From contig JAJFZO010000049.1 in NCBI GenBank assembly GCA_021397835.1, positions 10,607,001 to 10,671,000 on the forward strand: a stretch of DNA of 64,000 bases. Reading direction: 5' to 3'. The stretch is from Moringa oleifera. Its lineage: Eukaryota; Streptophyta; Magnoliopsida; Brassicales; Moringaceae. This document shows, one piece after another, positions 28,060 through 40,864 of this stretch (position 1 is its first letter; each line of letters opens with the position of its first letter). Under the pieces are notes generated by a model. That model was not told the DNA's origin. It ran no database searches and saw only the letters and a list, made by a program, of their open reading frames with translations. The position numbers were made by a program, and so were the translations under genes.

Positions 28060-28130
28060 GGTTGCATGGCCAAGCAGTAAGGCGACAGATTGCAAATCAT
28101 TTTTCCCCAGTTCAAATTCAGTTGTTACCT
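28060..28130 (+). pseudogene. trnC-GCA: trnC-GCA (degenerate)
   Basis: A 71-nt match to plastid tRNA-Cys. The anticodon GCA is kept (ATTGCAAAT), but the acceptor stem (GGTTGCA/TGTTACC), anticodon stem and T stem are mutated, leaving mismatches. It lies between rpoB and petN on the plus strand, as in plastids. Confidence 0.92.
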
Positions 28131-28838
28131 CATCAACAAAAGACTCCAAATCCCTTATTCTTTTTTGTTTTGCTAATATAACTCGTCTAATTTTTCCCAG
28201 CAAAAGTAAGCATGGGAAGAAGACTTTTGATACTTTTTTTATTCTAAATCTGTGGAGGTTCTCTAAAGTATTGAAAATTCTTGCGTCTAGGATTCTAAGG
28301 AAAGCTTAGAGTAGTGGAAAGTGGAAGGGAATCAGTAAATCCTGATATGATGGCCTTTCCACTACTAATGTAGTATCTATTGACTGTGTCTTGAATTAGA
28401 TTGGATAACTAGAGGCAGAATCTAATTAATAGTTGTGTAAAGGATGGAAGAAACTTTGTATACAAACTCATGAGAGTCTCAGAGTACTCAAGCATTCAAT
28501 CAATATTAGATTAGATGGATAATTGACTTTTACTTAATGAAGGGCAACAAAAAAAGAGGGCAAAAGAATAAGTTTTATTATTTCTACATGTTAATAACAT
28601 TCCTTTGATACTTCCAAAAGTCTTACTACATACATAGTTTGCTTGTGCTTAATCTTTACTGATTCCACTATAAATCATATAAGAACTTGTTCTAAGCGGA
28701 TTTTTTGGTGTATTTCATCAATAGTGTTGGGTCAAAATCACTTTTTTTTTTCAACTCTGCACCAGTGATTTCACCATTATTAGTTAACAATAATGGAATA
28801 ATTTCTTCATATTCATAGAAATAGGGGACATAATTCAC
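28131..28838. other. trnC-petN spacer
   Basis: Plastid trnC-petN spacer, about 0.7 kb. No gene is recognised. Confidence 0.65.
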
Positions 28839-28928
28839 ATGGATATAGTAAGTCTCGCTTAAGCTGTTTTAATGGTAGTCTTTACATTTGCCCTTTCACT
28901 CATAGTATGGGGAAAAAGTGGACTCTAG
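28839..28928 (+). pseudogene. petN: petN (cytochrome b6f subunit VIII), one nonsense change
   Basis: PetN is a 29-residue single-helix subunit of the cytochrome b6f complex. The 90-bp frame is complete from ATG at 28839 to TAG at 28926-28928: MDIVSLA, stop, AVLMVVFTFALSLIVWGKSGL. The eighth codon, normally Trp (TGG), is TAA, which needs two G-to-A changes. The rest is nearly wild-type. It is the last recognisable LSC gene before the junction to the inverted repeat. Confidence 0.94.
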
Positions 28929-29927
28929 AGGTACTATTAATTGAGTTAACGAATCAAATTGTATCAATTGTTTTCTAGATTATTCTACAAAGCATTTTTT
29001 ACTATTAAATTTAGTTCATTTTTTTAATGAATTAAATTTAAAAATGAAAAAAAAAATGTTTTCGTTTCTAAATTCTATTCTATTGGAGTCTATTAGAGTA
29101 ATGTATTCTATGAATAATATATATGAATATTACATTTTCTTATCAATCAAAATCAAATAAATATTTCAATAATTCCCATGTTCATATTTCGAAAGTACGT
29201 AAAAAGGATTTCGAAAGCAAGCAAAAGGGATATGGATGGTAGGATTCGTTGAACCGGCTCTTACCAGAGTGATATATGGACAATGAAAGGCAACAAACCC
29301 CTTTTTATTTTACTTTTTATTTATCTATTTTTATTCCTTTTTTTACTGTTCAAACAAAGATAAACAAGTGGCTCTTGTATTAAAAAAAAAATCTTACCTT
29401 TGCGCACCTACTACTTGTTTTATTAGTTTAGAAATGTGATTTATGCTATGTTTTATTGACTCATTTTATATTTTTATGTTAGGACTCAAAGGTTAAAGTG
29501 GGGTACGCCTTTTCCAAATCCAAAGAAGTTACCATCGAACTCCTTGGATTCGGATCATCTGTCAACTGCTCAATCAATTAGAATGCTAAAATTAAATTAC
29601 TTGATTTTATTTTTTATTAAAAGATGCAATATCTCGGCCATTGGCCATTAATTTGATTCTTTTGATAGATGTCGGGATTCATATTGAAAACAATTAGAAA
29701 ATCATAAGAGTACGACTTACCTTTCGATTATTTCAGATTGATTGGAATCAACCCAAAGCAAATCAAATGATCAAGCAAAGAAATGAAATTGAAATACTAT
29801 TACATATAATATTTAATTGATATCGCTATCTATCAAAATAAAGATACATAATGTATGAAGATAGATATTGTAGCTTGCTCTATATTAAGATATTAAACTT
29901 GCGTCTTTATAATTAAAACTTTATACA
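28929..29927. other. petN-psbM spacer, cut at a large deletion
   Basis: AT-rich sequence following petN, in the place of the petN-psbM spacer. No psbM is found. The right end abuts rpl23 of the inverted repeat at about 29927. I see no gene in this kilobase. Confidence 0.6.
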
Positions 29928-30021
29928 TAGTTGATCCTAATTCGACATTAAAAGTGCGTTGATTTTTCCTTAATAACCGAATACTTTTGTCTGTAAATAG
30001 TGCATATTTGATTCCATCCAT
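29928..30021 (-). pseudogene. rpl23: rpl23 5' stub
   Basis: L23 is a large-subunit ribosomal protein. Starting at 30021 the minus strand reads [20 protein letters not shown], followed by [11 protein letters not shown]. That is about the first 31 of 93 residues, then the sequence changes abruptly to the petN-side spacer. The remaining frame is open but ends at the junction. Position next to trnI-CAU matches inverted repeat B. Confidence 0.92.
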
Positions 30022-30186
30022 AAATCTATTTTCTTCCTTATGATTTCTAGTCTTAATGAGAATGCTAGTTCTTACTGTTCATATGTTATGATATGAATAT
30101 ACCACACCAATTCGTTATGTATAGATGATAAGATTCCATTGATACAGAGCCAATTCTAATAGACTTATTGGAGGGTCCCATTAGCA

Positions 30187-30259
30187 TGCATCCAGTAGGA
30201 ATTGAACCTACAGTTCGCCAATTATGAGTTGGGCGCTTTAACTATTCAGCCGTGGATGC
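30187..30259 (-). tRNA. trnI-CAU: trnI-CAU
   Basis: Plastid tRNA-Ile with CAU anticodon (lysidine-modified in plastids), at full length minus one or two bases in the T-stem/variable region. The acceptor GCATCCA pairs with TGGATGC. It lies between rpl23 and ycf2, as in the inverted repeat. Confidence 0.93.
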
Positions 30260-30347
30260 TTAGCGGGGATCCTCATACATGGTGAATAACCAAAATCTAA
30301 TTGAAATGAAATCTTTAGGATAAATCAATGCAATTTAGGAGGAATCA

Positions 30348-33300
30348 ATGAAAAGACATCAATTCAAATCTTGGATTTTCGAATTGAGAGAAATATTGAG
30401 AGAGATCAAGAATTCTCACTATTTTTTAGATTCATGGACACAATTCAATTCAATGGGATTTTTCATTCACATTTTTTTTTCCATCAAGAACATTTTGTAA
30501 AACTCTTTGACCTTAAATTTAAAGCATCATACTTTCACGTAATTCATAGGTTCCAACAAGCAAGGGTGTAGTGCTATTTGTAGTAGCAGTCCTTATATAT
30601 CATATTAACAATTGAAATATGGTCAAAAGAAAAAATCTCTATTTCATGGGGCTTCTTCCTATACCTATGAATTTCGTTGGACCCAGAAATGATACATTGG
30701 AAGAATCTTTTGAGTCTTCCAATATCAATAAGTTGATTGTTTTGCTCCTTTATCTTCTAAAAAGAAAAAAGATCTCTGAGAGCTGCTGCCTAGATATGAA
30801 AAAGAGTACTTGGGTTCCTCCAATAACTAAAAAAGGTATCATGCATGAATCTAATTGGAGTTCGTGATGCTGGAGGAACTAGATTGGAAAAAAGAGGGAT
30901 TCCAGTTGTAAGATATCTAATGAAACTGTCGTTGCAATTGATATCTCATTCAAAGAGAAAGATATCAAATATCTAGAGTTTCTTTTTGAACATTATATGG
31001 ATGATCCAATCCATAAGGGCCATGATTGGGAATTATTTGATCATCTTTCTCCGAGTAAGAGGCAAAACATAATCAACTTGAATTTAGGAGAGCTATTCGA
31101 AATCTTAGTGAAAGATGGAATTTGTTATCTCATGTTTGCTTTTTGTGAAAAAATACCAATTGAAGTGGATGGTTTCTTCAAACAATAAGGAGTTGGGTCA
31201 ACTATTCAATCAAATGATATTGAGCATGTTTCCCATCTCTTCTCGAGAAACAAGTAGGCTATTTCTTTGTAAAATTGTTCTCAATTTCTTATGTGGCAAT
31301 TCCACCAAGATCTCTTCGTTAGTTGGGGGAAGAATCTATATGAATCGTATTTTTTGAGGAACATATCGAAAGAGAATTGGATTTGTTTAGACAATGTGTG
31401 GTTGGTAAACAAGGATCGATTTTTTAGCAAGGTACGAAATGTATCATCAAATATTCAATATGATTCCATAAGATCTAGTTTCGTTCAAGTAATGGATTCT
31501 AGCCAATTGAAAATATCTTATGATCAATTTAGAGATCATTTTGATTTTGTTAGTAATGAGGATTCGAAATATCACACATTAGTCAATCAAAGAGAGATTC
31601 AACAACTAAAAGAAAGATTGATTCTTTTGGATCTTGCCTTTCTTCAAACGGAATGAACAGAGATAAAATCAAATCAATTACCTAAATGTCTTTCTAGATA
31701 TTCCTCAATGCCCTGACTATTCATGAAACATGAGAAGTAGATGAATAATCATCTGCTACTAGAAGAAATTGAAGAATTTCTTGGGAATCCTACAAGACCT
31801 ATTTGTTCTTTTTTTCTCTAACAGATGGTCAGAACTTCATCTAGGTTCGAATCCTGTTGAGAGGTCTACTAAGGATTAGAAATTATTAAAGACAAAGCAA
31901 GATATTTCTTTTATCCTTATCAGGTGATTAAAAAATAAAGAAATAGTTAATATATTTAAGAACGGAACAAAAGGGACACATGCTACACCACAATTTTGAA
32001 TCAGAAGAGAGATTTCAAGAAATGGCAGATTTATTCACTCTATCAATAATCGAGCCAGATTTGATGTATCATAAGGGATTTTCCTTTTTTATTGATTCCT
32101 ATGGATTAGGTCAAAAACAACTTGAATGAGGTGTTCAACTCTAGGGATGAATCAAAAAAGAAATTTTTATTGGTTCTACCTCCTATTTTTTATGAAGAAA
32201 ATGAATCTTTTTATTAAAGGATCAGAAAAAATGGGTTCGAATCTCCTGCGGAAATGATTTGGAAGATCTAAAACCAAAAATAGTGGTATTTGCTAACAAT
32301 AACATAATAGAGGCAGTCAATCAATATAGATTGATCCGAAATTTTATTCAAATCCAATATAGCAACTATGGAACAAATGTATTAAAACGATTCTTTTTAA
32401 TGAATAGATCTAATCGCAACTTCAAATATGGAATTCAAAGGGATCAAATAGGACATGATACTTTGAATCATAGAACTATAATGAAATATAAGATCAACCA
32501 ACATTTATTGAATTTAAAAAAGAGTTAAAAGACATGGTTCGATCCTCTTATTTTTTTTTTCTCGAATCGAGAGATCCATAAATCAGGATCCTAATGCATA
32601 TAGATGCAAATGGTCCAATGGAAGCAAGAATTTCCAAGAGCATTTAGAACATTTCGTTTCTAAACAGAATAGCCGTTTTCAAGTAGTATTCGATCGATTA
32701 TGTATTAGTCAATATTCAATTGATTGGTCTGAGGTTATTGACAAAAAAGATTTGTCTCAGTAACTTCGTTTCTTTTTGTCCAAGTTACTTCTTTTTTTGT
32801 CCAAGTTACTTCTCTTTTTGTCAAACTCACTTCCTTTTTTCTTCGTGAGTTTTGAGAATATCCCCATTCCTAGGTCTGAGATCCATATCTATGAATTGAA
32901 ACGTCCAAACAATCAACTCTGCAATCAGTTGTTAGAATTAATAGTCTTCAAATCGTTCATTTGAAAAAATTAAAGCCTTTTTTTTATTGGATGACCATAA
33001 TACTTCTCAAAAATCAAAATTCTTAATCAATGGAGAAACAGTATCACCATTTTTGTTCAATAAGATACCAAAGTGGATGATTGAGTCATTCCATACTAGA
33101 AAGAATCACAGAAAATCTTTCGATAACACGGATTCCTATTTCTCAATGATATCCCACGATCAAGACAATTGGTTGAATCCTGTGAAACCATTTCATAGAA
33201 GTTCATTGATATCTTATTTTTTAAAAGCAAATCAACTTCGATTCTTGAATAATCCACATTACTTCTGCTTCTATTGTAACAAAAGATTCCCTTTTTATGT

Positions 33301-36300
33301 GAAAAAGGCCGTATCAATAATTATGATTTTACATATGGACAATTCCTCAATATCTTGTTCATTCGCAACAAAATATTTTCTTTATGCGGTGATAAAAAAA
33401 AAACTTGTTTTTTGGAGAGAGATACTATTTTGCCTTCACCAATTGAGTCACAGGTATCTAACATATTCGTATCTAAGAATTTTCCACAAAGTGGTGACGA
33501 AAGGTATAAGTTGTACAAATCTTTCCATTTTGTAACTCGATTAGATCCATTAGTTCGTAAAGCTATTTAAGCTATTTACTCGATTGCATACATTTTTGGA
33601 ACACCTCTAACAGAGGGACAAATAGTCAATTTTGAAAGAATTTGTTATCAACCTCTTTCAGATATGAATCTATTTGATTCAGGAGAGAAGAACTTGCGTC
33701 AATATCTCAATTTCAATTCAAACATGGGTTTGATTCACACTTAATGGTTTGAGAAATATTTACCATCTGAGAAAAGGAAAAAACAGAGTCTTTATTTAAA
33801 GAAATGCGTTGAGAAAGGGCAGATGGATAGAAACTTTCAACAAGATAATGCTTTTTCAACTCTCTCAAAATGGAATCTATTCCAAACATGTATGCTATGG
33901 TTCCTTACTTCAACAGAGTACAAATATCTAAATTTGATATTTTTAGATACTTTTTCAAACCTATTGCCGATACTAAGTAGCAACCAAAAAATTTTATCCA
34001 TTGTTCATGATATTATGCATGGATCAGATATATCATGGTGAATTTTTCAGAAAAAATTGTCTTCCACAATGGAATCTGATAAGTGAGATTTCGAGTAAGT
34101 GTTTATATAATCTTCTTTTGTTTGAAGAAATGATTCATTGAAATAATGAGTCACCATTGATATCGACACATCTAAGATCACCAAATGTTCGAGAGTTCTT
34201 CTATTCAATCCTTTTCCTTCTTCTTATTGCTGGATATCTCGTTCGTACACAATTTCTTTTTCTTTGTTTTTTTTAGCCTATAGTGAGTTATAAACAGAGA
34301 TCAAAAGGATTAAACCTTTGATGATTCCATCATACATGATTGAGTTACGAAAACTTCTTGATAGGTATCCTACATCTGAACTGAATTATTTCTATTTCGT
34401 CGATATCATCGATCTCATAAGTATCATACCAAATCTTATCAATCGAATCACTTTTCTGAGAAATACGAGACATCTAAGTCATACAAATAAAGAGATTTAT
34501 TCATTAATAAGAAAAAGAAAAAACGTGAGTGGTCATTGGATTGATGATAAAATAAAATCTTGGGTCGCGAGCAGTGATTTGATTGAAGATAAAGAAAGAG
34601 AAATCTTTATTTAGTTCTTCATCCTAACGGCAGAAAAAAGGATTGATCAAATTCTATTGAGTTTGACTCATAGTGATCATTTATCAAAGAATGAATCTAG
34701 TTATCAAATGACTGAACAACCAGGAACAATTTACTTACAATACTTAGTTGACATTCATAAAAAGTATCTAATGAATTATGAGTTCAGTACATCTTGTTTA
34801 GTAGAAAGACGGATATTCCTTGCTCATTATTAGGCAATCACTTATTCACAAACTTCATGTGGGGCTAATAGTTTTCATTTCCCATCTCATGGAAAACCCT
34901 TTTCACTTCGTTTAGCCCTATCCCCTTTTAGGGGTATTTTAGTGATAGGTTCTATAGGAATTGAATGATCCTATTTGGTCAAATACCTAGCAACAAACTC
35001 CTATATTTCTTTGATTACAGTATTTTTAAATAAGTTCCTAGATAACAAGCCTAAAGGTTTTTTTATTGATGATAGTGATGATATTGAAGCTATTGATGGT
35101 ATTGATGCCAGTGATGATATCGATGGTGGTAACAATATTGATGATAGTGAGATATCGATCGAGAACTTGATATGGAGCCAGAGCTTCTAACTATGATGAA
35201 TGCACTAATTATGGATATGATGTTGGAAATAGATCGATTTTATATCACCCTTCAATTCGAATTCGCAAAAGCAATGTCTCCTTACATAATATGGATTCCA
35301 AACATTCATGATCTAGATGTGAATGACTCAAATTACTTATCCCTCAGTTTATTAGTAAACTCTCTCTCCAGGGATTGTGAATGATGTTTCACTAGAAATA
35401 TTCTTGTTACTGCTTCGACTCATATTCCTCAAAAAGTGGATCCTACTCTAATAGCCCCGAATAAATTAAATACATGCATTAAGATACGAAGGCTTCTTAT
35501 TCCGCAATAACAAAAGCACTTTTTCACTGTTTTATATACTAGGGGATTCCACTTAGAAAAGAAAATGTTCCATACCAATGGATTCGAGTACATAACCATG
35601 GGTTCCAATGCATCAGATCTTGTAGCACTTACCAATGAGACCCTATAGATTAGTATTACATAAAAGAAATCAATTACAAACACTAATACAATTAGATCTG
35701 CTCTTTATAGACAAACTTAGGATTTGCGATCCTAGAAAATATCGATTCAGGATCATGGGATCCTTTTTTATCAAATAGGAAGGGCTGTTGCACAAAATGT
35801 ACTTCTAAGTAATTGCCTGATAGATACTATATCTATCTATATGAAGAAAAAATCATGTAACAAAGGGGATTCTTATTTATACAAATGGTATTTCGAACTT
35901 GGAATGAGCATGAACAAATTAATTATACTTTTTATCTTTTGAGTTGTTCTGTCGGATCGGTCGCTCAAGACCTTTGGTCTCTACCCAGACCTAATGAAAA
36001 AATAGGATCATTTCTTATGGATTTATTGAGAATGATTCTGATCTAGTTCATGGCCTATTAGAAGTAAAAAGTGCTCTGGTAGGATCCTCAGGGACAGAAA
36101 AAAATTACAGTCAGTTAAATAATGATCGAGTGACATTGCTTCTTCAGTCCAAACTAGGGAATCCCTTATCTATGATGCAAAATGGATCTTGTTCTATCAT
36201 TGATCAGAGATTTCTTTATGAAAAATACAAATCAAAGTTTGAAAAAAAGGAAGGAGAATGAGTCCTCGACCTACAACAAATAAAGGAGGATTTAGTCAAT

Positions 36301-36926
36301 CACACAGTTTGGGCTCTTAGAATATAGCGCTTTTAGGGCTTTCTATTTGATTGTATCGAAAGGCTTAATGAATTAGGATTTTCTTATTGGGCCAAGTCAT
36401 TTTGAGGCAAGCAGATCATTTATGATGAAAGGCATGAGTTTCCAGCGAATGATTTGGATTCTTGTAGAGTGGAATCATGTAGTACCAGACATGAGATAGA
36501 TCTTCCAAAGAACAAGGCTATTTTTGAATAATCTAATTCATTTGGGACTCTGCAGATCCATTCTTTTTCCTATTCAAAGATCAGCCCTTTGTCTCTGTGT
36601 TTTCACATCGAGAATTCTTTGTAGATGAAGAGATATCAAAGGGGCTTCTTACTTTATAAACATATCCTCCTACATCTATATATAAATGCTGGTTTATTAA
36701 GAATATGTAAGAAAAGTACTTCGAATTGTTGATTCATCGCCAGAGATGGCTTAAAGCCAATAGTTCATTACCTAATGGATTTTTCCGTTCTAGTACTCCA
36801 TCCAAGAGTTATTAGTATTTACCAAATCTGTTCCTATCTAATGGAACGATATTGCATCAAATGACAAAGACATTGTTGAGAAAAAGACGGCTTTTTCCAA
36901 ATGAAATGAAAATTAGATTCATGTAA
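30348..36926 (+). pseudogene. ycf2: ycf2, nearly full length, inverted-repeat B copy
   Basis: ATG at 30348 begins [20 protein letters not shown], and the C-terminus ...KIRFM ends with TAA at 36924-36926. The span is about 6.6 kb against roughly 6.8 kb in many angiosperms. Open pieces include 30997-31188, 31291-31656, 32259-32528, 32987-33535 and 34318-34614. Frameshifts and stops separate them. The Walker A-like GSIGTGRS stretch (near 34950) has its Arg codon changed to TGA. A deletion of about 120 bp at about 34395 fuses TSELNYF to [10 protein letters not shown]. The IRA copy at 1-1633 keeps the sequence lost there. It was non-functional as soon as the frame was lost. Confidence 0.96.
35069..35160 (+). 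repeat. decayed 18-bp repeat tract of ycf2 (IRB copy)
   Basis: Counterpart of the tract at 199-295. About five 18-bp units coding DDSDDI-type hexapeptides, here with more substitutions (EAIDGI, DGGNNI). It is useful for comparing independent decay of the two copies. Confidence 0.8.
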
Positions 36927-37001
36927 TAGGAGAGAGGTTTCCCATTACTTGGCTGGAAAGATATGTGACCATGAAATAAGGATTAAAAGGAACGAAATTA
37001 A

Positions 37002-37217
<216 letters not shown>

Positions 37218-37800
37218 ATTTTGAAAGTGAATTGTATTCCATGAATATGATACTATCTAGTGTCATGTATAGGATATATGACAAAGGTGGAGTGTTGGAG
37301 TATTTCTATTGATCGGTCATGTCATATAGTCCTGAGTCGGACATCCAATTACTTTGATTTGAATTATTCGGAGGATGTCTTATATATAATATATTAATTA
37401 TCAAAAAGATGGTCAATCAAACCTATTTCTTGATTCAATAAAAGCCCAAAGAGGTGAATAAAGTCCCAAATAACGAGAGATACGTAAAAAGTAGGTCAGA
37501 TTATGCCTATTCCTAATCTTAAATGGATTATAACGACGTAAGGATCCATATGTAAACATAGTATCTATTTAGATACGCTCGAATGACCCTTTCTCATAAT
37601 GAGAGTGTATATAACCTTATTTCGGTCTGGTTCGGTATGGAATGAACTTATAATCATGGAATCAACTCGATCATTAGATTATAGATTATAAGTTCATAGC
37701 CTTAGCCGATTCATATTTTGGGCGGAATTGATCTACTAATTCTTTGATTCCAATTAGTATTAATAAAAAGGATCTTGAACTAAGAAATAGATTCTAGAAG
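37218..37800. other. trnL-ndhB spacer
   Basis: About 0.58 kb between trnL-CAA and ndhB, normal size. No gene. Confidence 0.65.
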
Positions 37801-40018
37801 CTAAAAAAAAAGTATCATGAGCAATCACAATAATCGAGTTCATTGATATTCCTAGCATAATAGATGCTGTCACATATACAATCATACTCCATTCGATGGA
37901 ATTGTTTGATCTTAAAGGGGATCTTCTATAATTTCGCACGTGACGGGTTATTTCTTGGTTTCATCTAGTCATTAATAACTTGATTATTTTTAAATAATAG
38001 TAGATAGAAAGAATGCTCATAAGGAGTCCTGTTGAAACCAAGAAATATAGGCCTGCCTACCATCCACATTAGAAGAAATGGAGTTTTCCAAAAAAACCTC
38101 CTAATGGAGGAAAATCTCATAGGCATAAGAGACATAGAGCTAAAGAAAGAGCTAAAAAAGGATCTTTTGTATATAATCCTACATAATCTCGAATGTTATT
38201 AGTTCTGGTACATAACCAAATGATACAATGCAAGTAAAAGTTCCTAGATTCATGGAGATATAGAATAGCATATAAGTTATCATGCTCGCATGTCCACCAT
38301 TTGAGTCTCCAATAATTATTCTAATAATTATATATTTGATTTGACCTATGGACTAGTGTGCAATCATACGTTTCATGCTTGTTTGAGTAATAGCAATGAG
38401 ATTCCTCAATATCATGCTAAGAATAGCTAGCATTCTAAAAGAAGATGCCATTCATTTGATGAGAAATAAAAAGGAATATCAAAAATTCGAGTGGCTGAAG
38501 CTGAAGCAGCTATTTTCGAAGTAACAAAAAGAAAAGCAGCAACTGGAGTAAGAGAGTCAGAGTCAAAAAAAGGATTCTTCACTTCTTTCTTTTATTCAAA
38601 ACCGTGCATGAGACTTTCATCTCGCACGGCTCATAAGTGGTAAAAGTAAAGAAGAACTCATCTTCTTGTTTTTTTTTATTACCTTGCTCACGTATGTATA
38701 AGATCGAATCCATTCGATTTCTAAAACGGACTACTAATTCTTAACTTTTCAAGAAATCCTTCATCAGTGGTTGTAAATAACTGATTTTTCTCACTCTTTT
38801 TGATCTTGGTTCCATAGGAGCAAGTCAGAACGATTGAGAAATAGAACTATCTAATTTGATTCGTTCTCAATAGCCATGAGATGATCATCTTAAGGTGATC
38901 CTTTTGTTGACAAATGCTCCTATTGCACTCGTAGTCTCTAGAGGATGAGAACCAACTATGTAGCATCTACATCAAGAATTCAAGTGTTGTATACATCATC
39001 AGTCTAATCCTTTGTAGGAACTACCTATAATAATGAACTTGCAAAATGGATCTATTTATCATAAAGAGATTTGTTGTTCCTGACCATACTTCACCTTAAT
39101 TGTTATTTGAACAAGTCAAAGTTATATCTTAGTCCGAGTGGGGATAGCATTTCTCTTCAGCATGTCCATGAAGTTTTAAAAAATCCAAACATCTTAGAGA
39201 TATATAATAGATAGAGAGGTAGGAATTTATCAAATAAACTACACTCCATTATATATATCAGGAGTCTATTGATGAGAAGGGGCTGGGGAAGCTTGAACCT
39301 AATTCTTACAGTGACGAATATAAGCGCAATTGAAATTCTTGGGGAGTTATACATTTGTGTACTGATAAGACCATTCATTATTTCTTAAAGCTCAATCTCT
39401 CCCCCGAATGAACCATATAGCCAAGAGAAACCATGACCTAGAATAGAAGAGCTTGCCCTACCTATAAGTAAATGTTTCATAGTAGCCTCATTAGAATGTA
39501 CATCTTTCTTGGTATATCCAGATAATAGGTAAAAGCATAAATTAAAACATTCTAGAGCTACGAAGATAGTTATTAAATCATTAGCATTGCATAAAAAAAT
39601 TTCTCTTAGAATAGCTATTAATACGAATAACAAAAACTCTATTATAGCCATTAATTTGTACATTCAATGTACTACACGGATAGATGAATAAAAGAGTTGA
39701 ACATAGTAAAATAAGAAATTGAAAGATTTCGTTGAAATTGTTTATTTGGAAATTTCCTGAAAAGCTAATCATAGGTTGTTCTCTCCATCAGAACAATAGG
39801 GCTGTTATGCTCATTACTAAACTTGTTGAAGAGATGAAATACAACCAAGATATATCTTTTTAAACAGAGGTTGAATTGATCATTAGAAGAAGAATTAGGC
39901 CAAAAATTAGACATTCTATGAAAATAAAACTTACATCAAAGAGAAGCAAATGAAAGGCTTTCATAAAAATTCTCCTAGAATTGAGAATGAAATTTTCATT
40001 TTGTACATGCTAGATCAT
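37801..40018 (-). pseudogene. ndhB: ndhB (NDH complex subunit 2), two exons
   Basis: NdhB is a membrane proton-pumping subunit of the thylakoid NDH complex. The start is at 40018 (ATG, Met-Ile, then a stop where Trp is expected, then HVQNE). The end is at 37801-37803 after a T-run expansion (HDTFFF-like). Open pieces in exon 1 (about 39138-40018) include [20 protein letters not shown] and [14 protein letters not shown], plus [17 protein letters not shown]. Exon 2 is about 37801-38560. The size (2.2 kb) matches a plastid ndhB with intron. Exon 1/intron boundary is approximate. Confidence 0.94.
38561..39137 (-). other. ndhB group II intron relic with well-kept domain V
   Basis: At 38601-38638 a domain V-like hairpin (GAGCCGTGCGAGAT...CATGCACGGTTT on the minus strand) is almost unchanged, although the flanking exons are broken. 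About 0.58 kb remains, somewhat short for this intron. Confidence 0.78.
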
Positions 40019-40341
40019 GAATTAGTAACTACATCCAATCTCTAAAAAAGTCCTAATTGTTTCAAACTTTCTATTTTTGGAATGCAATATTTACAAAATC
40101 CCCATGAATAAAATTAAACCTTATTCTATGGTATTTACATGAGATTCCTCTTTCTTATTTTTAAGTAATTCCCCGAAAGGGCTTAGTTGATCCATGATTA
40201 ATGTTTCGTATTTTATTTTCTTTTCGTTTGTTTTAAGAAATAAATCGATCAATTTCAATTTTTTCTTTTTCTATTGATTCTTATCTGATTAAGATGTATG
40301 GATCCATGGATCTATATGTCTATATAGATCCTGTTCATGGA
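40019..40341. other. ndhB-rps7 spacer
   Basis: About 320 bp of plastid spacer with no gene. Confidence 0.65.
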
Positions 40342-40811
40342 TTAACGAAAATGTGCAAAAGCTCTATTTGCCTTTATCATTCTATGAGTCTTTTCCTTTT
40401 TACGCATAGCATTGCCACTCCCTTTGGCAGCATTTACTTATTTGGAACTTAATTTGAAAGCCATATTTTCACTCGAACGTTTTCAAGATGCTCTCAATAA
40501 CCAATGAATTGCAAGTCCTTTTCCTTGTGTGGATCCTATTTCAATGGGAACTTGATAAGTCGATCCACCTATAAGTCTTGTTTTTACTGCTACATCGGGA
40601 GTTACTCCATGTATTGCTCGATGTAAACCAAATAGTGGATTTGTTTCTATCTTTTATTGAATCTTTTTCAAGGCTCGATAGATAATTTGATAAGCCAATG
40701 ATTTTTTTTTTCATGTTTCAGAATACGATTAACCAACATGTTAACTAATTAATTATGATAAATTGAATCAAATTTTACAGTTTTTTCTTCAACAGTACCT
40801 TAACATGACAT
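40342..40811 (-). pseudogene. rps7: rps7 (ribosomal protein S7)
   Basis: S7 organises the 3' domain of 16S rRNA. Start ATG at 40809-40811 reads MSC, stop, GTVEEKTVK: Arg-3 is TGT (Cys) and Arg-4 is TAA. Most of the rest can be followed (LVNMLVNRILK, then [21 protein letters not shown]) to the end ANRAFAHFR with TAA at 40342-40344. Length is 470 bp against 468 expected, so one small indel is present as well. Confidence 0.94.
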
Positions 40812-40864
40812 GAGCGTCAAAAGAGTTCAAGAATCAGTTTTCTTTTCGTAAGGGCTAAAATCAT

